NCBI RefSeq assembly: GCF_003086295.3
Contig: NC_092038.1
Coordinates: 134,472,737 to 134,536,736, forward strand
Source: Arachis hypogaea
Taxonomy: Eukaryota > Streptophyta > Magnoliopsida > Fabales > Fabaceae
Direction: 5' to 3'
Length of the DNA stretch: 64,000 nt
Position 1 is the first letter of the stretch, and each line of letters begins with the position of its first letter. The position numbers were made by a program, and so were the translations under genes. Below the pieces are notes generated by a model that ran no database searches, was not told the DNA's origin, and was given only the letters and a program-made list of their open reading frames with translations. Positions 20,693 through 32,176 of the stretch are shown here, one piece after another.

Positions 20693-23223
20693 ATGGTACG
20701 TAATTATATGGCGCCCGAGAAACATATTATCAACTATTTGGATCATCCTATTATGTAAGTTGGCAAATTTTAATTTTTTTATATTTAAAGTTTATTTTTT
20801 ATGTATTTATATTTTTTTATTTATATATATATTTTGTAATGAGAATATTATTTTGTGTATTTTATAAATATTTTAACAATATAATAATAGTTTTTATAAA
20901 ATAAACGTTAATAATATAAATAATATGTAATTTTTTAATAATTTTTTTATTTTTTGTTATTAGAAAATATATTCAAGAATAAAAAAATATTTTTACCTTT
21001 TAAACATAAATATATTGCGTATAGTAATAAATAAATATTATAATAAATTAAATATGTAAACTGTATAAAATATATGTTGTTATTAAAAAATTGAAAAAAT
21101 AAATAATTTGATAAATAAAGATTATTAAATAATAATACGTGATGTTATTAAATATTACCATCGAAATTTTTTTTGTAAGGATTAAATATTTTATTGGATA
21201 AATAAATAAAGAATTTAAATTTTTAATAAATAAATAATTAAATAGATAAGCTATGTTAAATATTTTAATAAATAAGATATTAAAATAATATGTGAATGTT
21301 TATTAAAATATTTATATGGATTATTATTTAATTAATGTAACATATATCTTTGTTGATGCAGTCTAACAGGAATTTGTTGGTGCGTAAACTGGATCCGCTA
21401 CATAGGTGAAATCCGATGGTGGAGAACTACTTACGCGCCACGGGATTTTACCACGTCTCTAGGATTGGAGGATTTCACCCCCATTTTAGCTGCTCTGGTT
21501 GAAAGGTGGAAGTCAGAAACCCACACCTTTGTATTGCCGATCGGTGAGGTTACAGTGACATTGGAGGATGTCACTCACATATTCGGCCTACCCATTGATG
21601 GAGAGCCTGTCAGTGGATGGACAGATAGTAGTGGCGACTTCCTGCAAAGTCAGAGCATAGCGATATTTGGCCGTGAGCCATCAGTCAGTCATTCTTCGAA
21701 GTCCTATATAAAGCTGGGTTGGGTTCGACGTATCAGAGACGCGGAGCCGTTAGACACTGAGGAGTCCATCAGGAGATACGTCAGATGTCAGATCTTCTGT
21801 TTTAGGGTCGACCCTATTCACGGATAAGTCGACCGCATATGCCCATGCAAAATATCTATCATTACTTCGCGATTTTGAGCGGATCCATACTTATAGTTGG
21901 GGGTCAGCATGTCTCGCACATCTTTACAGAGCACTATGTCGTGCATCACGATATGATACAAAGGAGATGGATGACCCTCTGAATCTGTTGTTTGTTTGGG
22001 CATGGGAGCGAATGCCGTGTATTGCTCCCGTACCGAGACAAACCCTTCCACCGGCCGAGATACCCATTGCAAGGAGGTAATAAGTCTTATTTTAGTCCTG
22101 TGTTACATTCATGATGCATGTTTGACATATGGTGACTTATTTAAATTTTTTCTATTAATAATGTTTCAGGTGGAGTCATTCGGAACGAACCACAGCGTGG
22201 TTATCGAAGACTGAAGAGACATTCAGGCATGATATAGACTACATGCAGGAGGTAAATAGTTATGGTTCTTCTTATCCGTTTTTCCAACTATTATTGTTAG
22301 GGTTCTAATATACCAATAATACTGTGGCAGTTTAAGTGGCGCCCGTACGACGGATTGATCGTCCCCGACGAGTTGCATCCCCATCTTGAGGTGTGTGACA
22401 TTGTTGCTCCGTTGTTGTCGTTCGAGTGTGTCGAGTGGCACCCTGCGGACCGAGTGATGCGTCAGTTTGGATATGTACAACCTCCTCCGCGGGCAGCAAA
22501 GGATATTCCACTTGACCAGCATTACATCGTTCTACGTGGAGTGCAGCTTCATGACTGGACAGTTTTGCATGGGCCATGGATAGCGGAGTGGGCCAACAGG
22601 CAACACAGTCGATTGCGGGATCTGCACCCCCTTCCAACCTGGGATTTTTTACCGACGGTGGAGTACCGGGATTGGTACATAGGCTCCTACAGACATCTGT
22701 TGATATTGTCGGGGCACGTTCCTCATCATCCACAGCCACCTCCCCCACAGCCACCTGCCCCTCAGCCACCTCAGCATGCAGTGTTTGAGTCATTTCCTTA
22801 TTATATACCATAGCCACCAGCCTACAGTCATGGTAGCCATCACGCTTAGCGAAGCCACCACTCTCAGCACTCTCAGCAGAGCCACCACTCTCAGCACTCA
22901 GCGCAGCCACCACTCTCAGGGCAGCCACCATTCTCAGCACTCTCAGCACAGTCAACAAGGTCAGTCCGGCCAGCATCATGATCCCGTACTTACCATTCCT
23001 TTCGGTCATAATTGGTTTGACTTCTCCAGCGAAAGAAACGGAGATCAACAGCTACCGCATTGGACCAACGCTGGGGTGGGTGGCTGGTCAGATTTTAGTG
23101 GTATCCCTTCACCGTCGGTGTCGGCTGTTCCACATAGGGCATCAGTAGATATGGCCCATGGTTTGCGGCATCGTACTTCCGACCACATGTCAGAGAGTGC
23201 GTCATGTGATAGCAGTTTTATCT
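20693..23223 (+). pseudogene. Plant mobile domain (PMD) gene within the MULE, broken
   Basis: Exons can be drawn as 20693-20754, 21362-22076, 22170-22251 and from 22331, with correct splice sites. The product shows the PMD core ALVERWKSETHTF, LPIGEVTVTLEDV and GLPIDGEPVSGW, then AWERMPCIAP and a C-terminal half with WRPYDG and HDWTVLHGPWIAEW. Breaks: a frame offset near 21795-21805, where the frame reading RCQIFC ends and the continuation LGSTLFTDKS is in another frame, and a TAG at 22811-22813 followed by a His/Gln/Ser-rich repeat region and more decayed coding sequence to about 23223. PMD proteins occur both inside MULEs and as domesticated silencing factors (MAIN family). This copy is inside the transposon and dead as read. 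Confidence 0.8.
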
Positions 23224-23719
23224 AGCGTCAGTGGGCATACGCAGTTGTTGACACGTTCAAGCCCGGTCCATCCGCTCCGGCATAGGCAGGCGGGTTGGCC
23301 GCTTCTACGGAGGCAGGTGGTTCGGGAGCTCCGGCAGTGGATGATTCAGTTCGAGGTCACCCATATGACCTACGGACGGAGCGAAATCCACCTGATAGGT
23401 ATATTCCATCGCGGTTCAGTCAGGGCATTATGGGTAAGGGACTGAACTGGTTTGTTGAAAAGAAGTGAGCTTGGGTTTAGGTTTTTTAGATTTTATTTTC
23501 AAAATTAAGTTAATGTAAATCGTGTTTAATGTTTGGTTTGTTAACTTATGTAATTCGTAGTTCTTTTTTGTATATTTAAAAGAAATTAAATTAATGACAA
23601 TATTAAGCGGACATTAAAATATCAATGGATAGACTCCAATTGAAAAATACAAACACGTCGAATTTCAAAAGCATCAACTGACAAAATGCAAATTAAAAAA
23701 TACAAACATGACCGTATTA

Positions 23720-24764
23720 AACTATGAAGCAGCACCACTCGGTCCAGCATGCTGAGGACACCTACTCCACTATGACCCTGAGCACCACAGAGACGGCATA
23801 TCCGAGGACCACACATGTCGCGTGAGTCCATTTCATTCAAGTATCAGGTTAGTTTAGGCCTGCCTTTAGACGTTCGCCTCAGGGCGGGATTAGCGACCAA
23901 TGTGGGTCCCTCATAAGCAGGCCATGTCTCGGGATCACCTAATGGTGTGAACTCAAATCTATATACCTTACGAACCTCTGTCATCTTGTACACATCATGC
24001 ACATACAACTGCCAATCGAGACACTGGTTAGCACAGTAAGCAATAACAAGACGACATGGTATTCGTTCAACCTGAAAGTGCCCACAGTCACACGTCCGTC
24101 GCGCAAGATCAACAACTAACACCTTTCCGGTAGTCATTTTGTGCACCTCAAACACCTCATTTCGTCTATCAAAGCGGTGCACAACTATATTCCCAGCTTG
24201 TTGCATATTTGCTTCTATCCGCTGTTATGCAAATACGGAGTACATAAATCCAGCACGCTTGCGTTCGTGACTCTCGGCACTCTTCTGCGTAAAAAGTTCA
24301 TCTTCGTCGCCGGCCTCATAAGTGGCTTCAAAGTCCTATTCGCTATCACTATTCATTCCTTCGTACACTGCAGTTCTATCATCATCTATATCTATATCAT
24401 TTTGAACTGCCACTGCCTCTACAGTTTCAAACTCAACGTACAACTCAATCTGTGCGTGTTGCATCTGAGTCTGCCGGTGAATTTGAAACATATTCTGCGT
24501 ACTCGCTTCATCAGTGATCGACATGGCATCAAATTGTATTAGACCACCAAAAACTACAATCGGATTCCGGTACAAAATTATGCTCACTCTCATTAACGTA
24601 CCGTTCTCCATGCTTTGACAGAGGCCGTTCTGCAGCTCCATTAACGTCATCGTGCATGGAACCACAAACGAAAACGAATTCTGGGACACAAACCTCACTC
24701 CCTCATGAGTATTATGTATTATCTCACCGTTGCGATACACCACCAAGTTTGTGGTGCCCTCCAT
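23720..24764 (-). pseudogene. Internally deleted MUDR-type transposase
   Basis: The N-terminal part (24764-24336) begins MEGTTNLVVYRNGEII and resembles the PB1-like N-terminal domain of plant MUDR transposases, then an acidic linker. After a stop at the linker, the next coding part (24206-23844) is the transposase C-terminus with a SWIM zinc finger (CDCGHFQVERIPC) and a DVYKMTEVRKVYRFEF segment, and then remains of a zinc knuckle (CRLCGAQGHS) to about 23720. The whole catalytic DDE core that should lie between them is absent, with the join near 24240. The SWIM finger reads CRL where CRH is expected, removing a metal ligand. A TATA sequence near 24843 and untranslated leader precede the ATG. 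Confidence 0.78.
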
Positions 24765-25231
24765 TACACTAACAACAGCCTCAAAGAACACTCAAAACAC
24801 ACTCAAATCTTCTTCAGTATGCAAAATACTATCGAGCTCTGCCTTATATAGAGAGGTGAACTTAACACGCCCCCACGTATTGCCTGCCTCAGCCAATCAC
24901 GCTTTGACACGTGTCAGAACGCCCCCCGCGTGCTGACTCAGCACGCCCCCCACGTGCTGCATACTTGGACCAATGCATGTTCGCCACGTCAGCACTCCCC
25001 CCACGTACTTCCCCTCCTAAGCCAACCAGTCTTCACCACGTCAGCACGCCCCCTGCATGCTGACTAAGCACGCCCCCTGGGTGCTGAATAGTTGGCTCAA
25101 CCTCATCCAGCCACGTCGCTTCCACGCCCCCCACGTGGTTCAGGCAACACGCCTCTGCGTGTTGTGCTTCCATCTGATACGTCCACATATGTGTAATACA
25201 CACAGTATACCCATTTTCAGCCAATACACCA

Positions 25232-25592
25232 CAATATTTTCTATATCTAAATTAATGAGCCAAAATTTGTGTTAAACGAACTTGTGTTTGTGCTAAAACC
25301 ATAGTGAATGATGATCAACAAAAAGAAAAACAATACAATAGTGAATAATAGGTAGATAGCTATATAAAAAATATTTCACTTATAGCATGTTATATTGAAT
25401 TGAATTCTTTTAAAGCTAATTGCGATGTATTGTTAACAGTACATATTATTTTCCTGTATTCTAATTAGATATATGAATTTCATATAATTATATAGATAGT
25501 TTATTATCAATTAAATATTTTTATTAATGTGTTGATATATATTTAAGTAATTTTATAAAAAAATTAGTAATTTTCATACGCTATGAATGTAA
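25232..25592. other. Short AT-rich spacer between MULE and Copia element
   Basis: No gene or repeat boundary seen apart from the target-site copy TGTAA at 25588-25592 that flanks the Copia element. Confidence 0.5.
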
Positions 25593-26143
25593 TGTTAGGA
25601 AATTATTTTAATTTTTTAATTTATTTGTGGCAATACATATATTAATTATAATCACAAATTATGTTATTTCAAATTAAATGACTTATATAATGATGATCTC
25701 ATTTATTGTTATAAATGCTAAATTGAATAAGTCATTATTACTTTTGATTTGGAATTAAATGAGAATAAAATCAGATATTATCTTTTGTTCCTTAGATAAT
25801 TATCTTTTGGATTTTAGATATATTATCTTTTGGATTTTAGATACTATTTTATTTAGATTTTAGAGTTTAATGGGTGTCATGCTCAAATATAAATAGGCCT
25901 TCAGGGTTTCGGTCCCCAATATACCAAAGCCGTCTTTGTTGCTCTTTCCCCATCAAAAGAGTTGCAGTTCAGCCGCCTAGGAATACAGAAGGCTTTGGTT
26001 GAGGAAGATCGAAAAAAACCACAAGATCCAAATTCTTCCATTAATTTCTGACTCTTATAAGTAAAGGTACGCTTCCACTTTATGTTATGTTTTTGGTGAT
26101 TTAATATAGATAATCTGGGTCAATAAAACTATTTATTTCAACA
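25593..26143 (+). repeat. 5' LTR of the Copia element
   Basis: Starts TGTTAGGAAATT and ends TTTCAACA. A TATA-like AAATATAAATAGGCC lies about 290-300 bp in and would drive the genomic RNA. The primer-binding site TGGTATCAGAGC follows at 26146-26157. Confidence 0.93.
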
Positions 26144-28347
26144 AGTGGTATCAGAGCAATTCATAATTTAATCATAAAAAATATTTAGTTTTTATTTTAA
26201 TTACTGAATTGATACATAGATCGATATATATGTGTCATTATGATTATATATATATGAGGTAGTCTTTCAGTTCGGCAAAATTTTTGTTTTTATTTTTTTT
26301 ATAATAAGTAATAAATTTATTTATTTTAAAATATTAACAAAGTATTGCTAAATTTTGATTGTCCAAAAAAATTTAAATTATGTGTGCCATTAATTAGGTG
26401 TAAACTTAATTGATTATCCTTTTAGGATATAAGGATTAATATGTATATGTCACTTATATAAATATTAATTGATCCAAAAGGAGATTTATATTTTGCCAAG
26501 TTATGTGTACATATTAATAATGATAATAAAATTAATTGTTACATAAGGTTTACCTTTTAAGAAGGATGATGGAGACGTATCGTAGTAATAAAAAGGATCT
26601 ACATATGGTGTTTATTGATTTGGAAAAAGCGTATAATAGGATACCAAGGGAGGTCTTATGGAAGGTTTTAGAAAAGATGAGGGTAAGGATCGCATATATT
26701 CGTGCAATTAAATACATGTATGATGAGGCCACAACTAGTGTGAAGACTCAAGGTGGTGTGACAGAGAAATTTTCTATTGGTATAGGATTACACCAGGGAT
26801 CATCCTTAAGTCCATACATTTTCATATTAGTCTTGGAAGTACTCATAGAGCACATCCAAGAGCCTATGCCATGGTGCATGCTTTTTGCCGATGATATCGT
26901 CCTTATGGGAGAGTCAAGGGAAGACCTAAATAAGAAGTGGAGTTATGGAGAGAAGCTTTAGAAGTGTATGGTCTGCGCTTAAGCCGTAGCAAGACGGAAT
27001 ATATGGAATGTAAATTCAGTCCGAGAAGGGAAAACCCTAATATAGAGATGAAGATTGGAGAAAACATCCTACGAAAAGTTCAAAGTTTTAAGTATCTTGG
27101 GTGCATCATACAGGATAATGGAGAGATTGAACAGGATGTAAATCATAGGATCCAAGCAGGGTGGTCAAAATGGCGGAGTGCATCTGGTTTTATATGCAAC
27201 AAAAAAGTGCCTTTAAAACTTAAAGGTAAATTCTATCGCACCGCTATAAGACCGGCTATGCTTTATAGTACGGAGTGTTGGGCGGCTAAAGGGGAGCACG
27301 AACATAAGTTAAGTGTGGCAGAGATGAAGATGTTGAGATGGATGAGTGGTCATACACAATTGGATAAAATAAGGAATGAAGATATAAGGGAGAGAGTTGG
27401 AGTAGCACCAATTGTGGAAAAGATGGTTGAATCGCGTCTTAGGTGGTTTGGACATGTGAGAAGAAGACCGATAGAACATCCAGTCAGGAGGGTGGATGAG
27501 ATGGAAGATGGACAAGGGGCGAAAGGCAGATGAAGACCTAAGAAGACCATCCATGAGGTGGTCAAACGAGATCTACATGTAAATAGTCTCTCTGTAGACA
27601 TGATACATGATAGAGCACAATGGCGTCGTTTGATTCATGTAGCCGACCCCACTTAGTGAGACAAGATTATGTTGTTGTTGTTGTTGTTGTTGTATAAGGA
27701 AACTAGTAACAATATAGATTATTATACTCATCTATTTTATAAAAATTTGGTTTTGGAATAAATTGATTGAACATTATGCTGCCAAAGTAGCTTCTTTTGT
27801 GAAAATTGATTTATTCAAAACATAAGGAATATGGCGATATATAATTCATGCGAATATTGGTCAGTCCAAAGGAAGGTCTATATTTAGCCGAATTGTATAC
27901 ACATATTGATAATAAATACATGTTTGAGTAATTAATTAAGAATAAAGTAATGCTTATTATTTATGCGAAGGATAGTCGGCCCAAAGGAAGTTTATTATTT
28001 GGCCAAATAATAAGTATTGTAAACTTTTGTTTATTTTCTATTAATTATGCGGTCAATAATCGGCCCAAAGGAAGGTTATTGTTTGGCCAATTAATAGAAA
28101 ATATATGCGGTAATAAATAGGTTGCGAAATTTGAGTCTCCATGTGCACATTAAGTCGGTCCAAAGAAAGGCTTAATGTGTGACAGGAATTTTGACAATAT
28201 TTGATTACTGCAATGAGAGTATCACTTACAGTTAATTTTTCTATCCAAAGATTGAAAATTAATGTTGTTCTAGATATCTCAATATAGATTTTTCTCATTA
28301 TTTAACTAATGTTTACTGCATGTTCTTTTTGTTCTAATCCAGAAACT
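26144..28347 (+). other. Copia leader with a series of structured hairpin units
   Basis: Apart from the inserted LINE, this untranslated leader contains at least five units built around the sequence TCGGCCCAAAGGAAGG or close variants: 26456-26491, 27839-27900, 27949-28018, 28033-28102 and 28146-28179. In each the core is the loop or inner part of a hairpin. Arms pair well but differ between units: 28033-28046 with 28089-28102 pairs over 14 bases, 27949-27962 with 28005-28018 over 14 including one G-U, 28146-28154 with 28171-28179 over 9, 26456-26463 with 26484-26491 over 8. Three units also share ATGCG before the core, and TTTGGCC or a close variant after it. The conserved loop with changing arms suggests a selected RNA structure. 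Function unknown. Confidence 0.75.
26548..27692 (+). mobile_element. 5'-truncated RTE-type LINE inside the Copia leader
   Basis: Coding remains of a non-LTR reverse transcriptase: [19 protein letters not shown], then [13 protein letters not shown], then the catalytic box FADDIVL, in one frame to about 26960, continuing in another frame from 26937 with LGCIIQDNGEIEQDV and RLRWFGHVRRRP to about 27533. The 3' end has the CCCACTTAGTGAGACAAG sequence and a GTT repeat tail (about 27671-27692), characteristic of plant RTE-clade LINEs. The N-terminal endonuclease is missing by 5' truncation, and there are a frameshift and a late stop. ATAAGG occurs at both flanks and may be part of the target duplication. 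Confidence 0.88.
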
Positions 28348-28953
28348 ATGGTTTCAGCTACCAATGTTTCTGCACAAATTAGCAGTATTCATATGCTGAA
28401 TGGTTCAAACTTTAAAGTTTGGAAGGATACCATGGAGATTGTCCTCGGTTGTATGGATCTGGATATAACTCTTCGAGAGGAGAAACCCACTTCCACTCCG
28501 AAAAATCTCAATGAGGTTAAAATAGAGAAGTGGGAGAGATCCAATTGAATGAGCATTATGATCATGAAGCGCTCAATTCTTGAGGCATTTCGGGGCTTAA
28601 TTATTGAGGATAAAGATGCCAAACAGTTCCTAAAGGATGTTGAAAATTTCTTTACAAAGAATGAAAAGGCAGAGGCAAGTAGTCTTTTGAGCAAACTTGT
28701 CTCCATGAGATATAAAGGTAAAGGGAACATAAGGGAGTACATTATGAAAATGTCTCATCTTGCTTCAAAATTGAAAGCACTAAAGTTAGAGTTGTCTGAA
28801 GACTTACTCGTACATTTCATTTTGATCTCCCTTTCTGCACACTTTAGGCAATTTAAAGTGAGTTATAATACTCTAAAGGACACTTGGTCATTAAATGAGC
28901 TTATATCTCACTGTGTGCAAGAAGAAGTGAGGCTACAGCAAGATAAAGACTGA
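28348..28953 (+). pseudogene. Copia gag (UBN2-type capsid), one nonsense codon
   Basis: One frame of about 200 residues from the ATG at 28348 with a single TGA at 28546-28548. The text matches Copia gag: MLNGSNFKVWKDTMEIVLG near the start, then KYKGKGNIREYIMKMSH-like and LISLSAHFRQFKVSYNT segments. The following zinc-knuckle region (28956-29160) is too decayed to recognise. Gag would form the virus-like particle. Confidence 0.82.
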
Positions 28954-29599
28954 AAGTGCTCACATGGCTTCATCCTCTCAGTATAAAAGAAAGCGTGATA
29001 CTACTGCGGATGTGCCTTCTCAGCAGAAAAAGGCTAAAAATAGGATCAAGTTTCAACCTGTTTTTTCTGTTAGAAGGTGGGACACATGAAGAAGGGTTGT
29101 ACCAAATATGCCACCTGACATGTAAAGAAAGGTATAATTCTTACTTTCGTTTGTTCTGAGGCTAGTTTAAGTTATGCACCTGTTGATACTTGGTGGGTAG
29201 ATTCTATTGCTACTACTCATGTAAGTGTTACTATGTAGGGTTGCTTGTGGAGCCGACCGCTAAGTGATGTTGAAAGATACATCTATGTGGCAGATGGCAA
29301 TATAGTTGCAGTCGAAGCTATAAGAACCTTTAGATTACATTCCACAAGTGGATTTTACTTGGATTTATTAGAAAAAATTTATGTACCATTATTTAGATGG
29401 AATGTGATTTATGTTTCTTGTTTGCACAAATTAGGTTATTTTTTGTTCGTTCGGAGACAATAAAGTCAGTCTCTTCTATAATTCGAATAATATTTACTCT
29501 GGTCATTTGGTGGATAATCTATATAGGCTTGACTTAAATTCCTATAATAATGAAATAATGTAAACGGGTACAAAACAAAAACTAAATGAGAATTCGGCA

Positions 29600-30510
29600 T
29601 CATTATGGCACAAACACCTAGGTCACATCTCTAAATAGAGAATTCAGAGGCTCGCGTCGGATGAAATTCTTGGACCCCTAAATTTGGCGGACTTGGAAGT
29701 CTGCATTGAGTGCATAAAGGGGAAAAGGACAAACGAAAGGAAATTAGGTACCGATAGAGCTAAAGATGTCTTAGAATTGATACATACTGATATATGTGGC
29801 CCATTCTCTACTGTCTCTTGGAATGGACAACGGTACTTTATTATGTTCATAGATGATTACTCTTGTTAAAGGGTATCTATATTTAATTCATGAAAAGTCC
29901 CATGGATGTTTTCAAGTCTTTCAAAGCTGAAGTTGAACTTCAACTTGGAAAGAAAATTAAAGATGTCGAGTCTGATCGTGGTGGTGAATACTACGGAAGA
30001 TACGACAGTTCAGGTGAGCAACGTCCCGGGCCTTTTGCTCTTTTCCTAGAGGAGTGTGGTATTGTTCCGCAATACACCATGCCAAGCAAACCTAGTATGA
30101 ATGGTGTTGCAGAGCGAAGGAACCGAACTCTTAAGGACATGGTGAGAAGTATGATTAGTCATTCTTCCTTGCCTAAGTTACTCTGGGGAGAACCCTTAAA
30201 GACCGCAGTGTACATCCTTAATAGGGTGCCAAACAATGAAGTTAACAAAATCCCATATAAAATTTGGACTGGAAAAAGGCTCAATATAAAGCATTTGCAT
30301 ATTTGGGGATGTCTAGTTGAGGCGCGACCTTATAGGCCGCATGAAAAAAAATTGGATTCAAGGACAATTAGTTGCTACTTTGTTGGTTACGCTGAGCATT
30401 CACGGGGGTACAGGTTTTACAATCCTGCATCAAGGTCTATTTTTGAAATGGGAAATGTGAGATTTCTTGAGGATGTTGAGTTTGGGGGGAAGGAAATATT
30501 AGGAATGTAG
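29600..30510 (+). pseudogene. Copia integrase with stops and a frameshift
   Basis: The GAG-pre-integrase zinc region is seen as HKHLGHIS, then the core begins LIHTDICGPFSTVSWNGQRY with FIDDYS near 29860. A stop and frame change at about 29868-29890 interrupt it. The second part (29890-30510) contains [38 protein letters not shown] and the downstream GCLVEARPY segment. The catalytic Asp/Asp/Glu positions can be identified but lie in two frames. Confidence 0.83.
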
Positions 30511-30736
30511 CTTTTGATGAGGATTCTATAACTGACAATGATCAGGTCTTTGTTCCTATTATTGTTCAAGATACAATTATAGTACAAGAGTACAATGAGA
30601 ATCCTACTGTAGATCCAGTTGCAGTACAAGAGAACAATGATAATATTGTTGTTGCTCAAGATGCTACTACAGTACAGGAAAATAATGAGAATCCTCCTCA
30701 ATCGAACCCATACAGCAAGCTCAACAACCTCAAGAA

Positions 30737-31757
30737 GTGTCATTAAGGAGATCCAACAGAGAAAGGAGAAAATCCATCTATGGTCTCAAACAAGCTTCCC
30801 GTCAATGGTATCACAAGTTTAATCAAGTCATTATCTCATATAGTTTTGAGGTAAATATTATAGATGAGTGTGTATACCGCAAGTTCAGTGGGAGTAAATA
30901 CATCTTTTTGGTCTTATATGTTGATGACATTCTACTTGCCAGTAACGATATACGCTTGTCGCATGAAACTAAGAAATTTCTATCGAACAAATTCGAAATG
31001 AAAGATCTTGGTGATGCCTCCTTTGTATTAGGAATCGAGATACTAAGAGTTCGTTCTCAAGGTATTCTTGGATGATCACAAAAGAACTATATCGAAAAGA
31101 TTTTAAGTAGATATGACATGGAAAGATGTAGACCAATGGACACACTCGTAACTAAAAGAGACAAGTTCAGTCTCAAGCAATGCCCTAAAAATGATCTTGA
31201 GAGGACAACAATGCATGATAAACCTTATGCATCAGCACTAGGGAGCTTGATGTATGCTCAAGTCTACACACGTCCCGATATATCATTTATAGTGGGAGTG
31301 TTGGGTAGATACTTGAGCAATCCAAGCATGAATCATTGGATAGCTGTTAAACGCGTAATGCATTATTTAAAGAGAACAAAGGATTACATGCTTACTTATC
31401 GGAGATCAGAAAATTTGGAGATCATTAGGTACTCTGATTCCGATTTCATGGCATATTGTTGCGAACTTTGTCACTGAGCTTCATATAATAGATGATATTG
31501 AAAGGTTATTAAAGATATTTTGTGACAATAAGTCAGCAATACTATACTCCAATAACAATAAGAGCTTGACAAAGTCAAAGCATATAGACATCAAGCTCTT
31601 AGTTGTCAAGGAGAAAATTCAAGAAAAACATATTTCCATAGAACATATAGGAACAGAGTATATGCTAGCAGACCCATTAACCAAGGGATTGATTCCTAAA
31701 GTCTTTCATGAGTACACTGCTTGGATGGGTGTCAATATTTGTGATGCCTTTGTTTAG
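30737..31757 (+). pseudogene. Copia reverse transcriptase/RNase H, N-terminal RT deleted
   Basis: The frame goes from the linker RRSNRERRKS directly into YGLKQASRQWYHKF, so the fingers and first palm motifs of the RT are missing. What remains has YVDDILLASND, KDLGDASFVLGIEI, then, after a stop near 31073, the RNase H part (KPYASALGSLMYAQVYTRPD) and, after a frame change near 31480, KHIDIKLLVVKEKI and a terminal LADPLTKGL. The upstream linker (30540-30720) holds three degenerate repeats reading VQENNDN-like. No active enzyme is possible. Confidence 0.85.
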
Positions 31758-32176
31758 TGGGAGGTTATTCTATATGTCCTATGACAGATATTGAGTTATT
31801 TTTTCTGCAGAATTAAGTTGATGGTTTATTTCATGTTATATGAAATGTTTATTTTTACAATATTTGTATTGTGTTTGATCTCAATAAAGTTTTAAAGTTG
31901 GATCAGCTGGAAATAGACATGCATGAGATCACTTGGCATGTAATTTCTATATTACTCATCCAAATTTAATCTATGTCGTTAAGTATATTAGGATGGTGAT
32001 TGTCATGGTTTAGTCACGATATTTAATGTGATAAAAGCTGCGGTAGTTCCATATCTAATGTATGAGACGGACCAGATTGTTAAAGTAATGAGAGAAATAA
32101 CATTCAGATGCGCGCATAAAGTTTATAAGATGTGATTATGTCAAGAAAGAATATATGTATAGCCCAAGTGGGAGAT

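Larger units (their letters stand above)
19552..25231. mobile_element. Decayed MULE carrying a plant-mobile-domain gene and a MUDR transposase remnant
   Basis: The 14-mer TGGTGTATTGGCTG at 19552-19565 recurs inverted at 25218-25231, and both ends continue into GC-rich subterminal DNA with many copies of GGGGGCGTG on the left (20280-20470) and CACGCCCCC on the right (24870-25180), that is in mirrored orientation. Inside, two genes read inward from the two ends: a plant-mobile-domain gene on plus and a MUDR-type transposase on minus. This pairing is known from MULEs that picked up or donated plant mobile domains. A hAT element interrupts the left end. The outer limits of the terminal repeats and any 9-bp target duplication could not be fixed by eye. 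Confidence 0.72.

Noticed and set aside
22332..23048. 238-residue minus-strand ORF
   Set aside because: Antisense of the plant-mobile-domain gene and its His/Gln/Ser-rich tail; no family features.
27671..27692. GTT repeat considered as an independent microsatellite
   Set aside because: It directly follows the 3' end sequence of an RTE-type LINE, whose tails are of this kind.
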